Source of the DNA: Paracoccus solventivorans
GTDB lineage: Bacteria > Pseudomonadota > Alphaproteobacteria > Rhodobacterales > Rhodobacteraceae
Assembly (NCBI RefSeq): GCF_900142875.1
Contig: NZ_FRCK01000008.1
Location: forward strand, 1 to 64,000
Direction of reading: 5' to 3'
DNA length: 64,000 nt
In this document: positions 19,410-28,594 of the stretch, one piece after another
How positions within the stretch are numbered: the first letter of the stretch is position 1
Layout: every line of letters begins with the position of its first letter
Program-made: the position numbers and the translations under genes
Notes under the pieces: generated by a model
What the model was told of the DNA's origin: nothing
The model's input: the letters and a program-made list of their open reading frames with translations, nothing else
The model's database searches: none

Positions 19410-20777
19410 ATGACCAGATCCGATTCTGCCTCTGATCTTGCCCGGTTGACCGATGCGCTGATCGCGGCCGCGCGCGCCGCCGGCGCGGACGAGGCCGACG
19501 CCATCGCCACCTCGGGGACCGCGCTGTCGGTCGAGGTGCGGCAGGGGGCGCTGGAACACGCCGAACGCGCCGAGGGGATCGACATCGGCCTGCGCGTGAT
19601 CCTGGGCGGGCGACAGGCCTGCGTCTCGGCCAGCGACACCTCGGACCGGACCCTTGCCGAGATGGCGGAACGCGCCGTCGCCATGGCACGCGAGGCGCCG
19701 GTGGACGATCACGTCGGGCTGGCCCATCCCGACCAGCTGGCCAGCGACGGCGATACCGACGCGGGTCCCTTGCAGCTGGACGACGGGCAGCCGCTGCCCG
19801 AGCCGCCCGCGCTGCTGGAACTTGCGCTGCGGGCCGAGGCGGCGGCGCTGGCGGTCAAGGGGGTCAGCATGGCCGAATCGGCCAGCGCCTCGGCGGTGCA
19901 GCGCCGCATCTGGCTGGCGGCCAGCAACGGGTTTTCGGCCGGCTACGGGCGCAGCAGCCACGGGATTTCCGCCGTCGCCATCACCGGCGAGGGGCTGGGG
20001 ATGGAACGCGACTGGGCCGGCGAATCGCGGGTCTGGGCCGAGGACCTGCCCACCCCCGAAGAAATCGGGCGGCTGGCCGGCGAACGCACCGTGGCGCGGC
20101 AGGGCGCGCGCAAGCCGCCGACCGGCGCCTTTCCGATCCTTTACGACGAACGCGTCGCGGGCACGCTGATTTCGCACCTGCTGGGGGCGGTGAACGGCAG
20201 CGCGGTGGCGCGCGGGTCCAGCTGGCTGCGCAACGACCTGGGCCAGCAGGTGCTGCCCGCGGGCATGAACCTGACCGAGGACCCGCGCCGCCCCCGCCAT
20301 TCCGCCTCGCGCCCCTTCGACGGCGAGGGGCTGCGCACCGCGCCGCGGCTGATCGTCGAGGCGGCCGAATTGCAGGGCTGGACGCTGGACCTGGCCACCG
20401 CGCGCAAGCTGGGCATGGCCTCGACCGCCAGCGCCGTGCGCGGCACCTCGTCGCCGCCCTCGCCGGGGACCAGCAACGTGACGCTGACCGCAGGTGAGGC
20501 CACGCCCGAGGAACTGATCCGCGAGATGGGGCGCGGGCTGGTGGTGACCTCGATGCTGGGCGCCTCGATCAACGCCACCACCGGCGATTATTCGCGCGGC
20601 GCCGCCGGGTTCTGGGTGGAAAACGGCCAGATCGCCTATCCGGTCAACGAATGCACCATTGCCGGGAACCTGCGCGAGATGCTGATGCTGATGGTCGCCG
20701 CCAACGATCTGCCCGACTGGCGCAGCCTGCGGGTGCCCAGCCTGCTTGTCGAGGGCATGACCGTTGCCGGAGAGTGA
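19410..20777 (+). CDS. pmbA: TldD/PmbA family protease subunit (PmbA/TldE)
   Basis: A 455-residue cytosolic protein of the PmbA (TldE) branch. In Enterobacteria it forms the TldD/E metalloprotease that matures microcin B17 and degrades the CcdA antitoxin. Seen: the N-terminal ADEADAIATSGTALSVEVRQ strand, ERAEGIDIGLRVILGGRQ, and the C-terminal GASINATTGDYSRGAAGFWV and NECTIAGNLREML segments that are diagnostic for the family. ATG at 19410 follows a GGAAGGAAGG ribosome-binding site. No tldD is present in the window. The 3' end overlaps the next gene by 14 bp. Confidence 0.93.
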   Translation: MTRSDSASDLARLTDALIAAARAAGADEADAIATSGTALSVEVRQGALEHAERAEGIDIGLRVILGGRQACVSASDTSDRTLAEMAERAVAMAREAPVDDHVGLAHPDQLASDGDTDAGPLQLDDGQPLPEPPALLELALRAEAAALAVKGVSMAESASASAVQRRIWLAASNGFSAGYGRSSHGISAVAITGEGLGMERDWAGESRVWAEDLPTPEEIGRLAGERTVARQGARKPPTGAFPILYDERVAGTLISHLLGAVNGSAVARGSSWLRNDLGQQVLPAGMNLTEDPRRPRHSASRPFDGEGLRTAPRLIVEAAELQGWTLDLATARKLGMASTASAVRGTSSPPSPGTSNVTLTAGEATPEELIREMGRGLVVTSMLGASINATTGDYSRGAAGFWVENGQIAYPVNECTIAGNLREMLMLMVAANDLPDWRSLRVPSLLVEGMTVAGE

Positions 20778-21573
20778 CCTTGCCCTGATCCGGCAGGCGG
20801 CCGTGGACGCCGGCGAAATCGCGGTGGCCCATTGGCGCGGCCGCTTCCGGCACTGGGAAAAGCCGCAAGGCGCGGGGCCGGTGTCCGAGGCCGACCTAGC
20901 CGTGAACACCGAGCTTGAGCGGGTGCTGCGCGCCGCCCGCCCGGACTACGGCTGGCTGTCCGAGGAAAGCCCCGAGGACCCCGCCCGCGCCACCGCCGCC
21001 CGCGTGTTCATCATCGACCCGATCGACGGCACCCGCGCCTTTATCGAGGGGCAGGACGGTTTCGCCGTCGCCGTGGCGGTGGTGGAAAACGGCCGTCCCA
21101 TCGCCGGGGTGGTCCACCAGCCGGCGCGCGGCGTCACCTATGCCGCCGCCGCGGGCGGCCCGGCCACCCGCAACGACGAACCCGTTCACGCCGCCGCCGT
21201 GCCGCTGGCAGGCGCCCGGGTGCTGACCGCAAAATCCTCGCTGGACCCGGGGTTCTGGCGCGGCGGCGTGGTGCCTGCGGTCAAGCGGGGCTTCCGCCCC
21301 TCGCTCGCCTCGCGGTTCTGCATGGTAGCGGACGCGCAGTTCGACGCGGTGCTGTCGATGCGGCCGGTGTGGGAATGGGATGTGGCGGCGGCCTCGCTGA
21401 TCGCGGAATGCGCGGGCTGCGTGGTGAGCGACCGGCGCGGGCAGGGCTTCCGCTTCAACCAGGCGCCGCCGCTGGGCGACGGGCTGATCGTGGCGGCGCC
21501 GGCGCTGCACGCGGAAATCCTGGGCGCGCTGGTGGTGCTGCCGCCCGGCCGGAATGAAGGGACCGCCGAATGA
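20764..21573 (+). CDS. Inositol-monophosphatase-family phosphatase, CysQ-like
   Basis: A 269-residue Mg-dependent phosphatase of the inositol monophosphatase superfamily. The metal-binding motifs are intact: EESPED (first acidic site), [12 protein letters not shown] (DPxDGT) and [13 protein letters not shown] (WDxAA). CysQ-type members hydrolyse 3'-phosphoadenosine-5'-phosphate in sulfur assimilation, but an inositol-phosphate substrate cannot be excluded. The start is a TTG at 20764 inside the end of pmbA, with GAGGGC about 8 bases upstream. It is translationally linked to pmbA before it and to the flavin reductase after it (ATGA). Confidence 0.87.
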   Translation: MPESDLALIRQAAVDAGEIAVAHWRGRFRHWEKPQGAGPVSEADLAVNTELERVLRAARPDYGWLSEESPEDPARATAARVFIIDPIDGTRAFIEGQDGFAVAVAVVENGRPIAGVVHQPARGVTYAAAAGGPATRNDEPVHAAAVPLAGARVLTAKSSLDPGFWRGGVVPAVKRGFRPSLASRFCMVADAQFDAVLSMRPVWEWDVAAASLIAECAGCVVSDRRGQGFRFNQAPPLGDGLIVAAPALHAEILGALVVLPPGRNEGTAE

Positions 21574-22115
21574 CGAGACTGACCCCCGAGACGCTGGACC
21601 GGCTGGCCGACGCCATCAGCTTTCGCCCCGACACCGAGGCCGCCCGCCTGTTCCGCGAGGCGCTGGGCCGGTTCGCGACCGGCGTCACCATCGTCACCGC
21701 CGAGGGCCCGGACGGGCCGCAGGGGATGACGGTGAACAGCTTCACCAGCGTGTCGCTGGACCCGCCGCTGGTCCTGTGGTGCCCGGCGCGGGCCTCGGGG
21801 CGGCACGAGATCTTTGCGCAGGCGCCGGCGTGGTCCATCCATGTGCTGGGCGCCGAGCAGCTGGACATCTGCCTGCGCTTCACCCGCGGCGGGGCAGGGT
21901 TCCAGGGCATCGCGCTGGGCCGGACCCTGCTGGGCACGCCAGAGATCCCGGGGGTGGCGGCGCGGTTCGACTGCCACGCCCATGCGGTGCATGACGGCGG
22001 CGACCACTCGATCCTGGTCGGGCGGGTGGCGCAGGTGACCATCGCCGGACCGGACGATCACCCGCTGGTGTTTGCCGCAGGCCGCTTCGGCGCCTTCGAG
22101 CCGGTGGGGGGCTAG
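21570..22115 (+). CDS. Flavin reductase family (FMN-binding split-barrel) protein
   Basis: A 181-residue protein with the flavin-reductase-like split-barrel signature: [40 protein letters not shown] and a late [12 protein letters not shown]. The family reduces FMN or FAD with NAD(P)H, often for a partner monooxygenase; no such partner is adjacent. The first four bases overlap the phosphatase stop. It converges on nosX with only 10 bp between the two stop codons. Confidence 0.87.
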   Translation: MTRLTPETLDRLADAISFRPDTEAARLFREALGRFATGVTIVTAEGPDGPQGMTVNSFTSVSLDPPLVLWCPARASGRHEIFAQAPAWSIHVLGAEQLDICLRFTRGGAGFQGIALGRTLLGTPEIPGVAARFDCHAHAVHDGGDHSILVGRVAQVTIAGPDDHPLVFAAGRFGAFEPVGG

Positions 22116-22125
22116 GCCCCGGCTC

Positions 22126-23040
22126 TCAGACCGCAGCCTCGACCCGCGCGCCGGGGAATTGCGCGACCATCGCCGCGATTTCCTCGCGGTCGGGGATCAT
22201 GCAGGCGGCGGTGCTCAGCGCATCGGCGAGCGCGGCCGAGGGGGCCGAGATCGCGATCTCGCGCCACGCCGCAGCGCTGGGGCGGCCGGTGGCGGGCTCG
22301 AGGATATGCCCGTTGCGCCCCGCCTGGTCGAAGGTGGTGCCCAGCGGGGACGAGCTTGCCAGCGCCCGCCCCGACAGCCCCAGCTGGCCGCCGGCGGCCA
22401 GGGTGATCTGCCAGGGGCCGCCGCCGGGCTGGCCGCCAAGGGCGCGGAACTCGCCGGTGTCGATCAGGATCTCGCTCAGCCCCTCGGCGGTCAGCAGCGC
22501 CGCCACGCGGTCGGCGACATAGCCCTGTCCGATGCCGTTCAGGGTCAGCGCGGCACCGGGGCGCAGGCTGATGCGGTCGCTGTCGAGCGTCACCCCCTCC
22601 CACCCGACCACGGCGCGCCGCGCCGCGATCTCGGCAGGGGCGGGCTGGTGTCCGGCCGCGGCGGCTTCGGCCCACAGCGCCCACAGCGGCTGCACCGTGG
22701 GGTCGAAACGCCCGCCGCTCGCGCCATGCACGGCACCGGCCAGCGACAGGCATTCCAGCAGCTCGAAGGGCGGGGCGTCCAGCTGCCCGTCGCGGTTCAG
22801 CCGCGCCAGCGCGCTGTCCGGGCGATAGAGGCTGAGGATATCCTCGAGCCGGTCGATCTCGGCCAGCACCCGCCCCGAAATCGCCTCGGCGTCGGGATGG
22901 GCCAGCCGGATCGAGGCGCGCGCGCCCAGCGCCTGCCCGGACCACAGCCGCGCGGCGGGCGGCGGGGTGCCCGCGCGCAGGGCCGCGGGGGTCAGGGCCA
23001 GCGCGGCGGAAATCGTCAGCAGGCGGCGGCGGGTCAGCAT
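22126..23040 (-). CDS. nosX: NosX, FAD:protein FMN transferase of the nos cluster
   Basis: About 304 residues, ApbE family. The Tat-type signal is TRRRLLTISAALALTPAALR. Conserved elements follow: DRLEDILSLYRPDSALARLN, a late ALTLNGIGQGYVADR (FAD/Mg site) and ADALSTAACMI near the end. NosX attaches FMN covalently to a threonine of NosR in the periplasm. The start used is an ATG at 23040, six bases after GGAGG; a TTG at 23046 overlapping the nosL stop is possible. It is the last gene of nosRZDFYLX. A second ApbE paralogue (nirX, 46051) lies in the same island. Confidence 0.93.
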   Translation of the reverse strand: MLTRRRLLTISAALALTPAALRAGTPPPAARLWSGQALGARASIRLAHPDAEAISGRVLAEIDRLEDILSLYRPDSALARLNRDGQLDAPPFELLECLSLAGAVHGASGGRFDPTVQPLWALWAEAAAAGHQPAPAEIAARRAVVGWEGVTLDSDRISLRPGAALTLNGIGQGYVADRVAALLTAEGLSEILIDTGEFRALGGQPGGGPWQITLAAGGQLGLSGRALASSSPLGTTFDQAGRNGHILEPATGRPSAAAWREIAISAPSAALADALSTAACMIPDREEIAAMVAQFPGARVEAAV

Positions 23041-23042
23041 GT

Positions 23043-23606
23043 TCAACCTCCGGCGGGTTGGGAAAGGGCGCGCAGGCGCCGCAGGTAATCGTCTTCGTCC
23101 TCGTCGCCCATGTCGACGGGGGCCAGCACCATGTCGTCGCGGATCGCGTCCAGCTGCAGCACGGTGCCGCCCTCGGCATCGGCAAAGCCTTGCGCGGCCT
23201 CGCGCGTGGAAAACGGCACCGTTTCAGGGGCGCCCATGCCGCCTTCGCGGCCCGAGCCCACGACATAGAACGCGGTCTTGGCGTCGATCCAGTTGCCCTC
23301 TCCGGGCACGTCCCAGGTGGCGCCGGGCGCGCCCATGTCGTTGACATAGACCGCCAGGATCGGGGCCATCTGTTCGGGCGCGCGGGTATAGGCGATGGCG
23401 TCGCGGACCTGGCTGAAGAACAGCGTCGGCATCCCTTCCAGCACCACCTGCGCCTTGGGGCCGGGGTGTTCCAGCAGGTTCATCTGGCAGTAATGCCCCA
23501 GCGATTCGGCGGTGAACTCTTGCGGGCCGATGTCCTGCGCCACCTCCTCCTTGCAGGCGGAAAGCGTCAGGGCGGCCAGCAGCAGGGCAAGCGGCAGCAG
23601 CTTCAT
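23043..23606 (-). CDS. nosL: NosL, periplasmic copper lipoprotein
   Basis: A 187-residue lipoprotein with a lipobox LTLSAC (lipidated Cys18). It has the NosL signature: YCQMNLLEHPGPKAQVVLEG (the CxM copper-binding pair) and PTLFFSQVRDAIAYTRAPEQ. The family delivers Cu(I) for assembly of the CuZ centre of N2O reductase, probably through the NosDFY complex. The C-terminus is acidic (GDEDEDDY). The ATG overlaps the nosY stop and the stop lies just before nosX, so this part of the operon is tightly coupled. Confidence 0.93.
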   Translation of the reverse strand: MKLLPLALLLAALTLSACKEEVAQDIGPQEFTAESLGHYCQMNLLEHPGPKAQVVLEGMPTLFFSQVRDAIAYTRAPEQMAPILAVYVNDMGAPGATWDVPGEGNWIDAKTAFYVVGSGREGGMGAPETVPFSTREAAQGFADAEGGTVLQLDAIRDDMVLAPVDMGDEDEDDYLRRLRALSQPAGG

Positions 23607-24424
23607 GGCGTCACCTTGCGGAAAGCGGCCCAGGCCAGCAGCAGCGCCGCCACCGGCCACAGCACCAGCGAGGCCGCGGATTTCCACAGCGCGATGGCGC
23701 TTGCGGCGCCGCCGATGCCGCCGGCCTCGGCCACGGCGCTGGCTGCGGACAGGTTGAACAGGCGGAACGCATCGGCCGGGTTGGCCAGCAGCGCCACCGG
23801 CAGCACATGGGTGGTCAGCGCGCCGCCGCTGTCGGTCACCACCAGCGCCAGCAGGCCCAGATCGTAAAGCACCACGAACAGCAACCACAGCCCCATCGCC
23901 AGCCCCGCCGCCCCCGAGGGCCGCCGCGACAGCGACGACAGCGTATAACCCAGCCCCAGGAAGGCCGCGCCCAGCAGGACCGAGGTCCAGATCAGCCGCC
24001 ACAGCGACGGCAGCGCGGTGATCGAGGCGGGATCGGTGACAAAGGCCATGACGCCGGCGGCGCCGTAGCCCAGCACCAGCGCCAGCGCGAGGATCGCTAG
24101 ATGCGCCAGAAGCTTGCCCAGCAGGATCTGCAGCCGCGACACCGGATAGGTCAGCAGCAAGGGCAGGGTGCCGCGCTCGACCTCGCCGGCGATGGCGTCA
24201 AAGCTCATCAGCAGCGCCAGCAGCGGCACCAGATAGACCGCCAGCGAGGTCAGCGAGGCGACGGTGATCGACAGCCGGTCCACGCCGACATCGCCGGTGG
24301 GCGCGGCCCCGGCGGCGGCCAGCACCAGCGAGAACAGCACCATCAGCGCGGTGGCGATGAGCACCCAGCGGTTGCGGAAGGCGATGCGGAACTCGGACGC
24401 CGCGGTGGCAAGAATGCGGTTCAT
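23603..24424 (-). CDS. nosY: NosY, ABC transporter permease for CuZ assembly
   Basis: A 273-residue inner-membrane permease with about six membrane helices. It begins MNRILATAASEFRIAFRNRW and includes DAIAGEVERGTLPLLLTYPVSRLQ, the ABC-2-type cytosolic coupling helix. With NosF (ATPase) and NosD (periplasmic beta-helix) it forms the NosDFY machine required to build the CuZ site of NosZ. The ATG at 24424 overlaps the nosF stop (ATGA). The frame is open upstream to 24553 but that stretch belongs to the nosF coding region. Confidence 0.94.
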   Translation of the reverse strand: MNRILATAASEFRIAFRNRWVLIATALMVLFSLVLAAAGAAPTGDVGVDRLSITVASLTSLAVYLVPLLALLMSFDAIAGEVERGTLPLLLTYPVSRLQILLGKLLAHLAILALALVLGYGAAGVMAFVTDPASITALPSLWRLIWTSVLLGAAFLGLGYTLSSLSRRPSGAAGLAMGLWLLFVVLYDLGLLALVVTDSGGALTTHVLPVALLANPADAFRLFNLSAASAVAEAGGIGGAASAIALWKSAASLVLWPVAALLLAWAAFRKVTP

Positions 24425-25320
24425 GCCGCCTCTCCGTGACCGAAATGGGTGTAGATGTCTTCCAGGCTGGGCGGGATCACGTCCAGATCGGCCACGCGCT
24501 CGCCCTGCGCGGTGATCCGCGCCAGCAGCGGCAGCTTGTCGGCCTGCGTGCAATCCAGCCGCAGGCGCCCGTCGGCGGTGGGCTCGGCCCCGGGCAGGGC
24601 GGCGGCCAGCGGCTCGGCCGCGCCGGCGGCGGGGGTGACCAGCAGCGTCACCGGCAGCGCGGCTTCGTGGCGCAGGCTGGGTAGGGTGCCCTCGGCCACC
24701 AGCCGGCCACGCGCCAGGATCAGGATGCGGTCGGTGCGGGCCTCGACCTCGGTCAGCGCGTGGCTGGAGAGCAGGATCGAGGCGCCCTCGGCCGCCAGCC
24801 CGTCCAGCAGCGCGTAGAAATCGCGCCGCGACACCGGGTCCAGCCCCGAGGTGGGCTCGTCCAGCACCAGGAGCCGCGGCCGCCCGATCAGCGTCTGCGC
24901 CAGCCCGACGCGCTGACGCATCCCCTTGGAATAGGTGCCGATGCGGCGGCGCTTGGCGTGGCCCAGCCCGACCCGTTCCAGCAGCTCGCCCGCGCGCCCG
25001 GCATCCTCGCCGCGCAGCGCCAGGTAATGGCGGATCTGTTCCTCGCCGGTCAGGGCCGGGTGGAAGGCGGCGTTTTCGGGCAGATAGGCCACCTGCGCCC
25101 GCGCCGCGGCCGAGCCGGGGGCGCCGCCGCAGACCGAGACCTCGCCCCCGTCAAAGGGGACCAGCCCCAGGATGATCTTCATCATCGTCGACTTGCCGGC
25201 GCCGTTGTGGCCCAGCAGCGCCATGCGCATCCCCGGTTCCAGCGTCAGCGACACATCCCGCAGCGCCTCGACCGATTCGTAGCGTTTAGTGAGATGTGAG
25301 ATTTTCAGCGTCGAAGTCAT
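24421..25320 (-). CDS. nosF: NosF, ABC transporter ATPase for CuZ assembly
   Basis: A 299-residue ABC ATPase. Walker A is LLGHNGAGKST, the signature motif is YSKGMRQRVGLAQ, and Walker B is LLVLDEPTSGLDP with a following SSHALTEVE H-loop. It powers the NosDFY complex that matures N2O reductase. Its start lies 35 bp inside the 3' end of nosD and its stop overlaps nosY. Confidence 0.95.
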   Translation of the reverse strand: MTSTLKISHLTKRYESVEALRDVSLTLEPGMRMALLGHNGAGKSTMMKIILGLVPFDGGEVSVCGGAPGSAAARAQVAYLPENAAFHPALTGEEQIRHYLALRGEDAGRAGELLERVGLGHAKRRRIGTYSKGMRQRVGLAQTLIGRPRLLVLDEPTSGLDPVSRRDFYALLDGLAAEGASILLSSHALTEVEARTDRILILARGRLVAEGTLPSLRHEAALPVTLLVTPAAGAAEPLAAALPGAEPTADGRLRLDCTQADKLPLLARITAQGERVADLDVIPPSLEDIYTHFGHGEAA

Positions 25321-26617
25321 CGAAGTTACCTTTGTCCCAGCGCCCGGCGACGGCGGCCTCCATGGCGGCTATGTCATCGGGGACGGGAATGGCCAGCGGC
25401 TGCATCAGCGGCGCGGAATCGCGCACGCCGCCGGGCAGGGTGGCGGGAAAGTTGCTCTGGCTCCAGCGGATCAGCTGGACGGCGGGGGACCCGGTCAGCA
25501 GCGCCGCGGCGGGCTGCGACCACAGGATATGGTCCATCAGGTCGTTGGGGCGATAGCTGCCGTCGGCGATGCCGTCGCCGTTCAGATCGAAGGCGGGGTG
25601 GTCGGACCAGTAGTTGCCGCGGCCCTCGAGGCTCCACTCCATGTGGCGGGTGCCGACGTATTTTACCTGCTCGCGGTTGCCCAGAAAGGCGTTGCCGGTC
25701 AGCACGTTGCGCTCGGACCCGGCGGTGAAGTGGATGCCGATGCCGCAGTCCTGGAAGCGGTTGTCGTAGATCAGGTTCTTGTGGGCGTTGTAGATGAACA
25801 GGCACTTGCGGGCGCCGCCGCGGACCAGGTTGCCGCTGACATCGCCGCTGTTGGCATAGTTCAGCATGATGCCGTGTTCGCGGTCGCCCAAGCTGAGGTT
25901 GTTGCGGATCACCGGCCGGTCCGAGAACATGATCGCATAGCCCAGGTGGTTCCCGACCGAGATGTTGCCCGACACCTCGGTGTTGCGGGTGTACATGAAA
26001 TGCACCGCGAAGCGCAGGTCCAGGAACAGGTTGTTGCGATAGAAACTGTCGGCGCTGGTGTTGGAGAAGATGCCGTCGCGGCCATAGCGAATGGTATTGC
26101 CCTCGACCACCGTGCCGGGGCTGTTCCAGACATAGACGCCGTTGCCGCGCTCGTTCATGTGCAGCACCTGCGTGCCGGTGATCTGGTTGCCGATCACCTG
26201 CGCGTCGTGGCCGCCGTGGACGTCGACGCCGTGCATGTTGCCGGTCAGGGCCAGCCGCAGCACCTGCGCCCGGTCGGCGCCCTTGCGGATCTTGATCCCC
26301 GAATCGAGGTCCTGGTTCACCATCCCCGAGCCGGTGACGGAAAACCCTTCCAGCCGCACGTCGGGCGCCTCGATGGTGATGACGGTGCCCTGGCCCTGGC
26401 CGTCCACGACGGCGTCGCGGCTGCCGGTGATGGTCAGGGGGCGGTCGATGGTGACGGGGCCCGCATGGACCCCGCCCGCCAGTTTCAGCACATCGCCGGG
26501 GGCAGCCCCGGCGATGGCGCGCGCAAGGCTGCCCGCACCCGGCGCGACCTCATGCTCGGCCGCCAGGGTGGCGGCCGGGGCAAGGGCCAGGGCAAGGATC
26601 AGGGACAGCCAGCGCAT
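25286..26617 (-). CDS. nosD: NosD, periplasmic beta-helix copper maturation factor
   Basis: A 443-residue periplasmic protein with a signal peptide (MRWLSLILALALAPAATLAA). It is a right-handed parallel beta-helix (repeated VxGNxIxG-like carbohydrate-binding/sugar-hydrolase, CASH, rungs, e.g. IGNQITGTQVLHMNERGNGV). NosD binds NosFY and accepts copper from NosL to build CuZ in NosZ. The start codon lies four bases after the nosZ stop. The C-terminus overlaps nosF by 35 bp. Confidence 0.95.
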   Translation of the reverse strand: MRWLSLILALALAPAATLAAEHEVAPGAGSLARAIAGAAPGDVLKLAGGVHAGPVTIDRPLTITGSRDAVVDGQGQGTVITIEAPDVRLEGFSVTGSGMVNQDLDSGIKIRKGADRAQVLRLALTGNMHGVDVHGGHDAQVIGNQITGTQVLHMNERGNGVYVWNSPGTVVEGNTIRYGRDGIFSNTSADSFYRNNLFLDLRFAVHFMYTRNTEVSGNISVGNHLGYAIMFSDRPVIRNNLSLGDREHGIMLNYANSGDVSGNLVRGGARKCLFIYNAHKNLIYDNRFQDCGIGIHFTAGSERNVLTGNAFLGNREQVKYVGTRHMEWSLEGRGNYWSDHPAFDLNGDGIADGSYRPNDLMDHILWSQPAAALLTGSPAVQLIRWSQSNFPATLPGGVRDSAPLMQPLAIPVPDDIAAMEAAVAGRWDKGNFDDFDAENLTSH

Positions 26618-26621
26618 CGGA

Positions 26622-28577
26622 TCAGGCCGCCTTCGGCTCGACCAGCATTCGGCCGCGCATTTCCATGTGCAGCGCGTGGCAGAACCACTGGCAATAGTAC
26701 CAGTAGACGCCGGGGCTCGCAGCGGTGAAGGTAACCGACGAGGTCTGCTGCGGCGACGTCTCCATGGCGACGCCGTGGTTGCCGATGGTGAAACCGTGGG
26801 TCAGGTCGTCGATCTCGTCCAGGTTGGTGACGATCACCGTCACCTCGTCGCCCTCGGTCACGGTGAAGCTTTCCAGCGAGAAGCTGGGGGCGACGCTGGA
26901 CATATAGACCCGCACCTTGTTGCCGTCACGGATGATCGTGTCGGCCCATTCGTCAATGTCGACGCCGTCCGCCTCGGCCTGCTTGCGGGTCTCGGCCCAC
27001 ATCGGGTCGTTGCGGTCCCACACCGACTTGATGATGCCCGACAGAATCGCCGGATCGACGGCAATGGCATCATGCGGCTCGGCAAAGGTGGGGCCGTCGT
27101 GGACCAGCACCATCTGGTCGCCGGAAATGTCGATCAGCTGATCGTTTTCCGGCTTCAGCGGGCCGACGTTCAGGAAGCGGTCCTTCGAGAACTTGCACAG
27201 CACGACCAGCCAGTCGTTCTGCGCGTCCAGCGTCTCGCCCATCGTGGTCTTCAGGTGGCCGGGCTGGTAGTGCACGTCCAGCTTTTGCTTGATCGGGTCC
27301 ACGTCCTCGCCGGCATAGGCGCGCACGGCTTCCTCGATGTTCCACTTGACGACTTGGCTGTCGATGAAGGTCGAGGTATAGGCGTTGCCGCGCCCGTCAA
27401 AGGCGGTGTGCAGCGGGCCCAGCCCCAGTTCCGGTTCCGCCACCACAGCGCTGCGCAGCTCGGCGCCTTCGTAGAAGATTGCGTCCAGCTTGGTCACGTC
27501 GAGCACCGTGACGGTGGGCGACAGCTTGCCGTTCAGCACCAAGTGTTTCTTGTCCGGCGCCATGTTGCAACCATGGGGGTTGTTGGCGATGGGGATGTAG
27601 CGGGTGAACTGGCTGTTGGCTTCCTTGCGGCCGTCCAGCACCTTGCAGCCGTTGATTTCCTCGTACTGGCCGGCCTCGATCGCCTTTTCGATCTCGGCGA
27701 TGTTGAAGATGACGACGTGGTCCATCTCGGACTCGCTCATCTCGGCGAGGTTCATCCCCATTTCCGAGTTGTACGAGGTCGAGAACGCCCATTTCCCTTC
27801 ATAGTCGCAGTCGGTGTTGTCGAGGTTGCCCGATACCAGCACCTGCCACGCGACCTGCATCTCGTCGGCGTTCACTGCGCTGAACACGTTCACATAGGTC
27901 GAGATGTCGTTCATCGTGGTGCCGTCGTTGATCAGCGGCGCCTCGTCCTCGCCGTTGCAGAACAGGTAGTTGCTGCGCGGCCATTTCTGCGGGCGCATCC
28001 CGTGGATGGCCTTGGCGTTCGGGATTTCCAGGATGGAATCGCATTTCATCACGTCGCAACGCACGCGGGCGACGCGGGTGTTGGCCTTGTCCTGCATGAA
28101 CAGGTAGCGGCCGTCGTATTTGCCCTCGGTATAGGACATGTGCAGGTGGTGCAGGTCGCCGTTGTCATGGATGCGCTTGCCGTTGGCGGCCAGGTGTTTT
28201 CTGGTCTTTTCGGTCATCCCGCGTTCGAAGATGCGCAGCGACTCGTTGGTCTGGCCCCAGCCGGTGGCCGAGCAGCGGTTGAACACCGGGATCCGCATCA
28301 GCTCGCGCATCGAGGGGATGCCGAGGATGCGCACCTCGCCGGTCTGCCCCGAGGACCAGAAGCCGTAGTACTGGTCGAGCTGCCCGGGGGCGACGTTGAT
28401 TTCCGCAGCGCCCGCCGCACCGGCGGTGCCGCCGGTCACGGCCGCGGCCGTGCCCAGCCCCAGCGCGGCCGGCCCCAGCGCCAGCCTGCCGCCGAAAGCG
28501 CCCGCGACGGCGGCGCCGCCGGCGGTAGCGCCCAGCAGCGCGCGGCGACTGACGCCCTTCTTGTCGTTGGTTTCCAT
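26622..28577 (-). CDS. nosZ: Nitrous-oxide reductase NosZ (clade I, Tat-exported)
   Basis: A 651-residue periplasmic multicopper enzyme reducing N2O to N2. The N-terminus carries a Tat motif ([13 protein letters not shown]), placing it with clade I (Tat) NosZ. The seven-bladed propeller carries CuZ histidines, e.g. [13 protein letters not shown]. The cupredoxin domain ends in the CuA site [12 protein letters not shown] (C629, C633, H637, M640, W631), with a further ligand His in [14 protein letters not shown]. Length and motifs are full. It sits 17 bp downstream of nosR and four bases before nosD; electrons probably arrive from cytochrome c or pseudoazurin encoded elsewhere. Confidence 0.98.
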   Translation of the reverse strand: METNDKKGVSRRALLGATAGGAAVAGAFGGRLALGPAALGLGTAAAVTGGTAGAAGAAEINVAPGQLDQYYGFWSSGQTGEVRILGIPSMRELMRIPVFNRCSATGWGQTNESLRIFERGMTEKTRKHLAANGKRIHDNGDLHHLHMSYTEGKYDGRYLFMQDKANTRVARVRCDVMKCDSILEIPNAKAIHGMRPQKWPRSNYLFCNGEDEAPLINDGTTMNDISTYVNVFSAVNADEMQVAWQVLVSGNLDNTDCDYEGKWAFSTSYNSEMGMNLAEMSESEMDHVVIFNIAEIEKAIEAGQYEEINGCKVLDGRKEANSQFTRYIPIANNPHGCNMAPDKKHLVLNGKLSPTVTVLDVTKLDAIFYEGAELRSAVVAEPELGLGPLHTAFDGRGNAYTSTFIDSQVVKWNIEEAVRAYAGEDVDPIKQKLDVHYQPGHLKTTMGETLDAQNDWLVVLCKFSKDRFLNVGPLKPENDQLIDISGDQMVLVHDGPTFAEPHDAIAVDPAILSGIIKSVWDRNDPMWAETRKQAEADGVDIDEWADTIIRDGNKVRVYMSSVAPSFSLESFTVTEGDEVTVIVTNLDEIDDLTHGFTIGNHGVAMETSPQQTSSVTFTAASPGVYWYYCQWFCHALHMEMRGRMLVEPKAA

Positions 28578-28594
28578 GTTCGACCTCCTCTGTT

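Noticed and set aside
17670..20909. 1079-codon open frame on the minus strand
   Set aside because: Covers the DUF2125 gene and pmbA on the other strand, has no domain and no sensible start; composition is that of a shadow.
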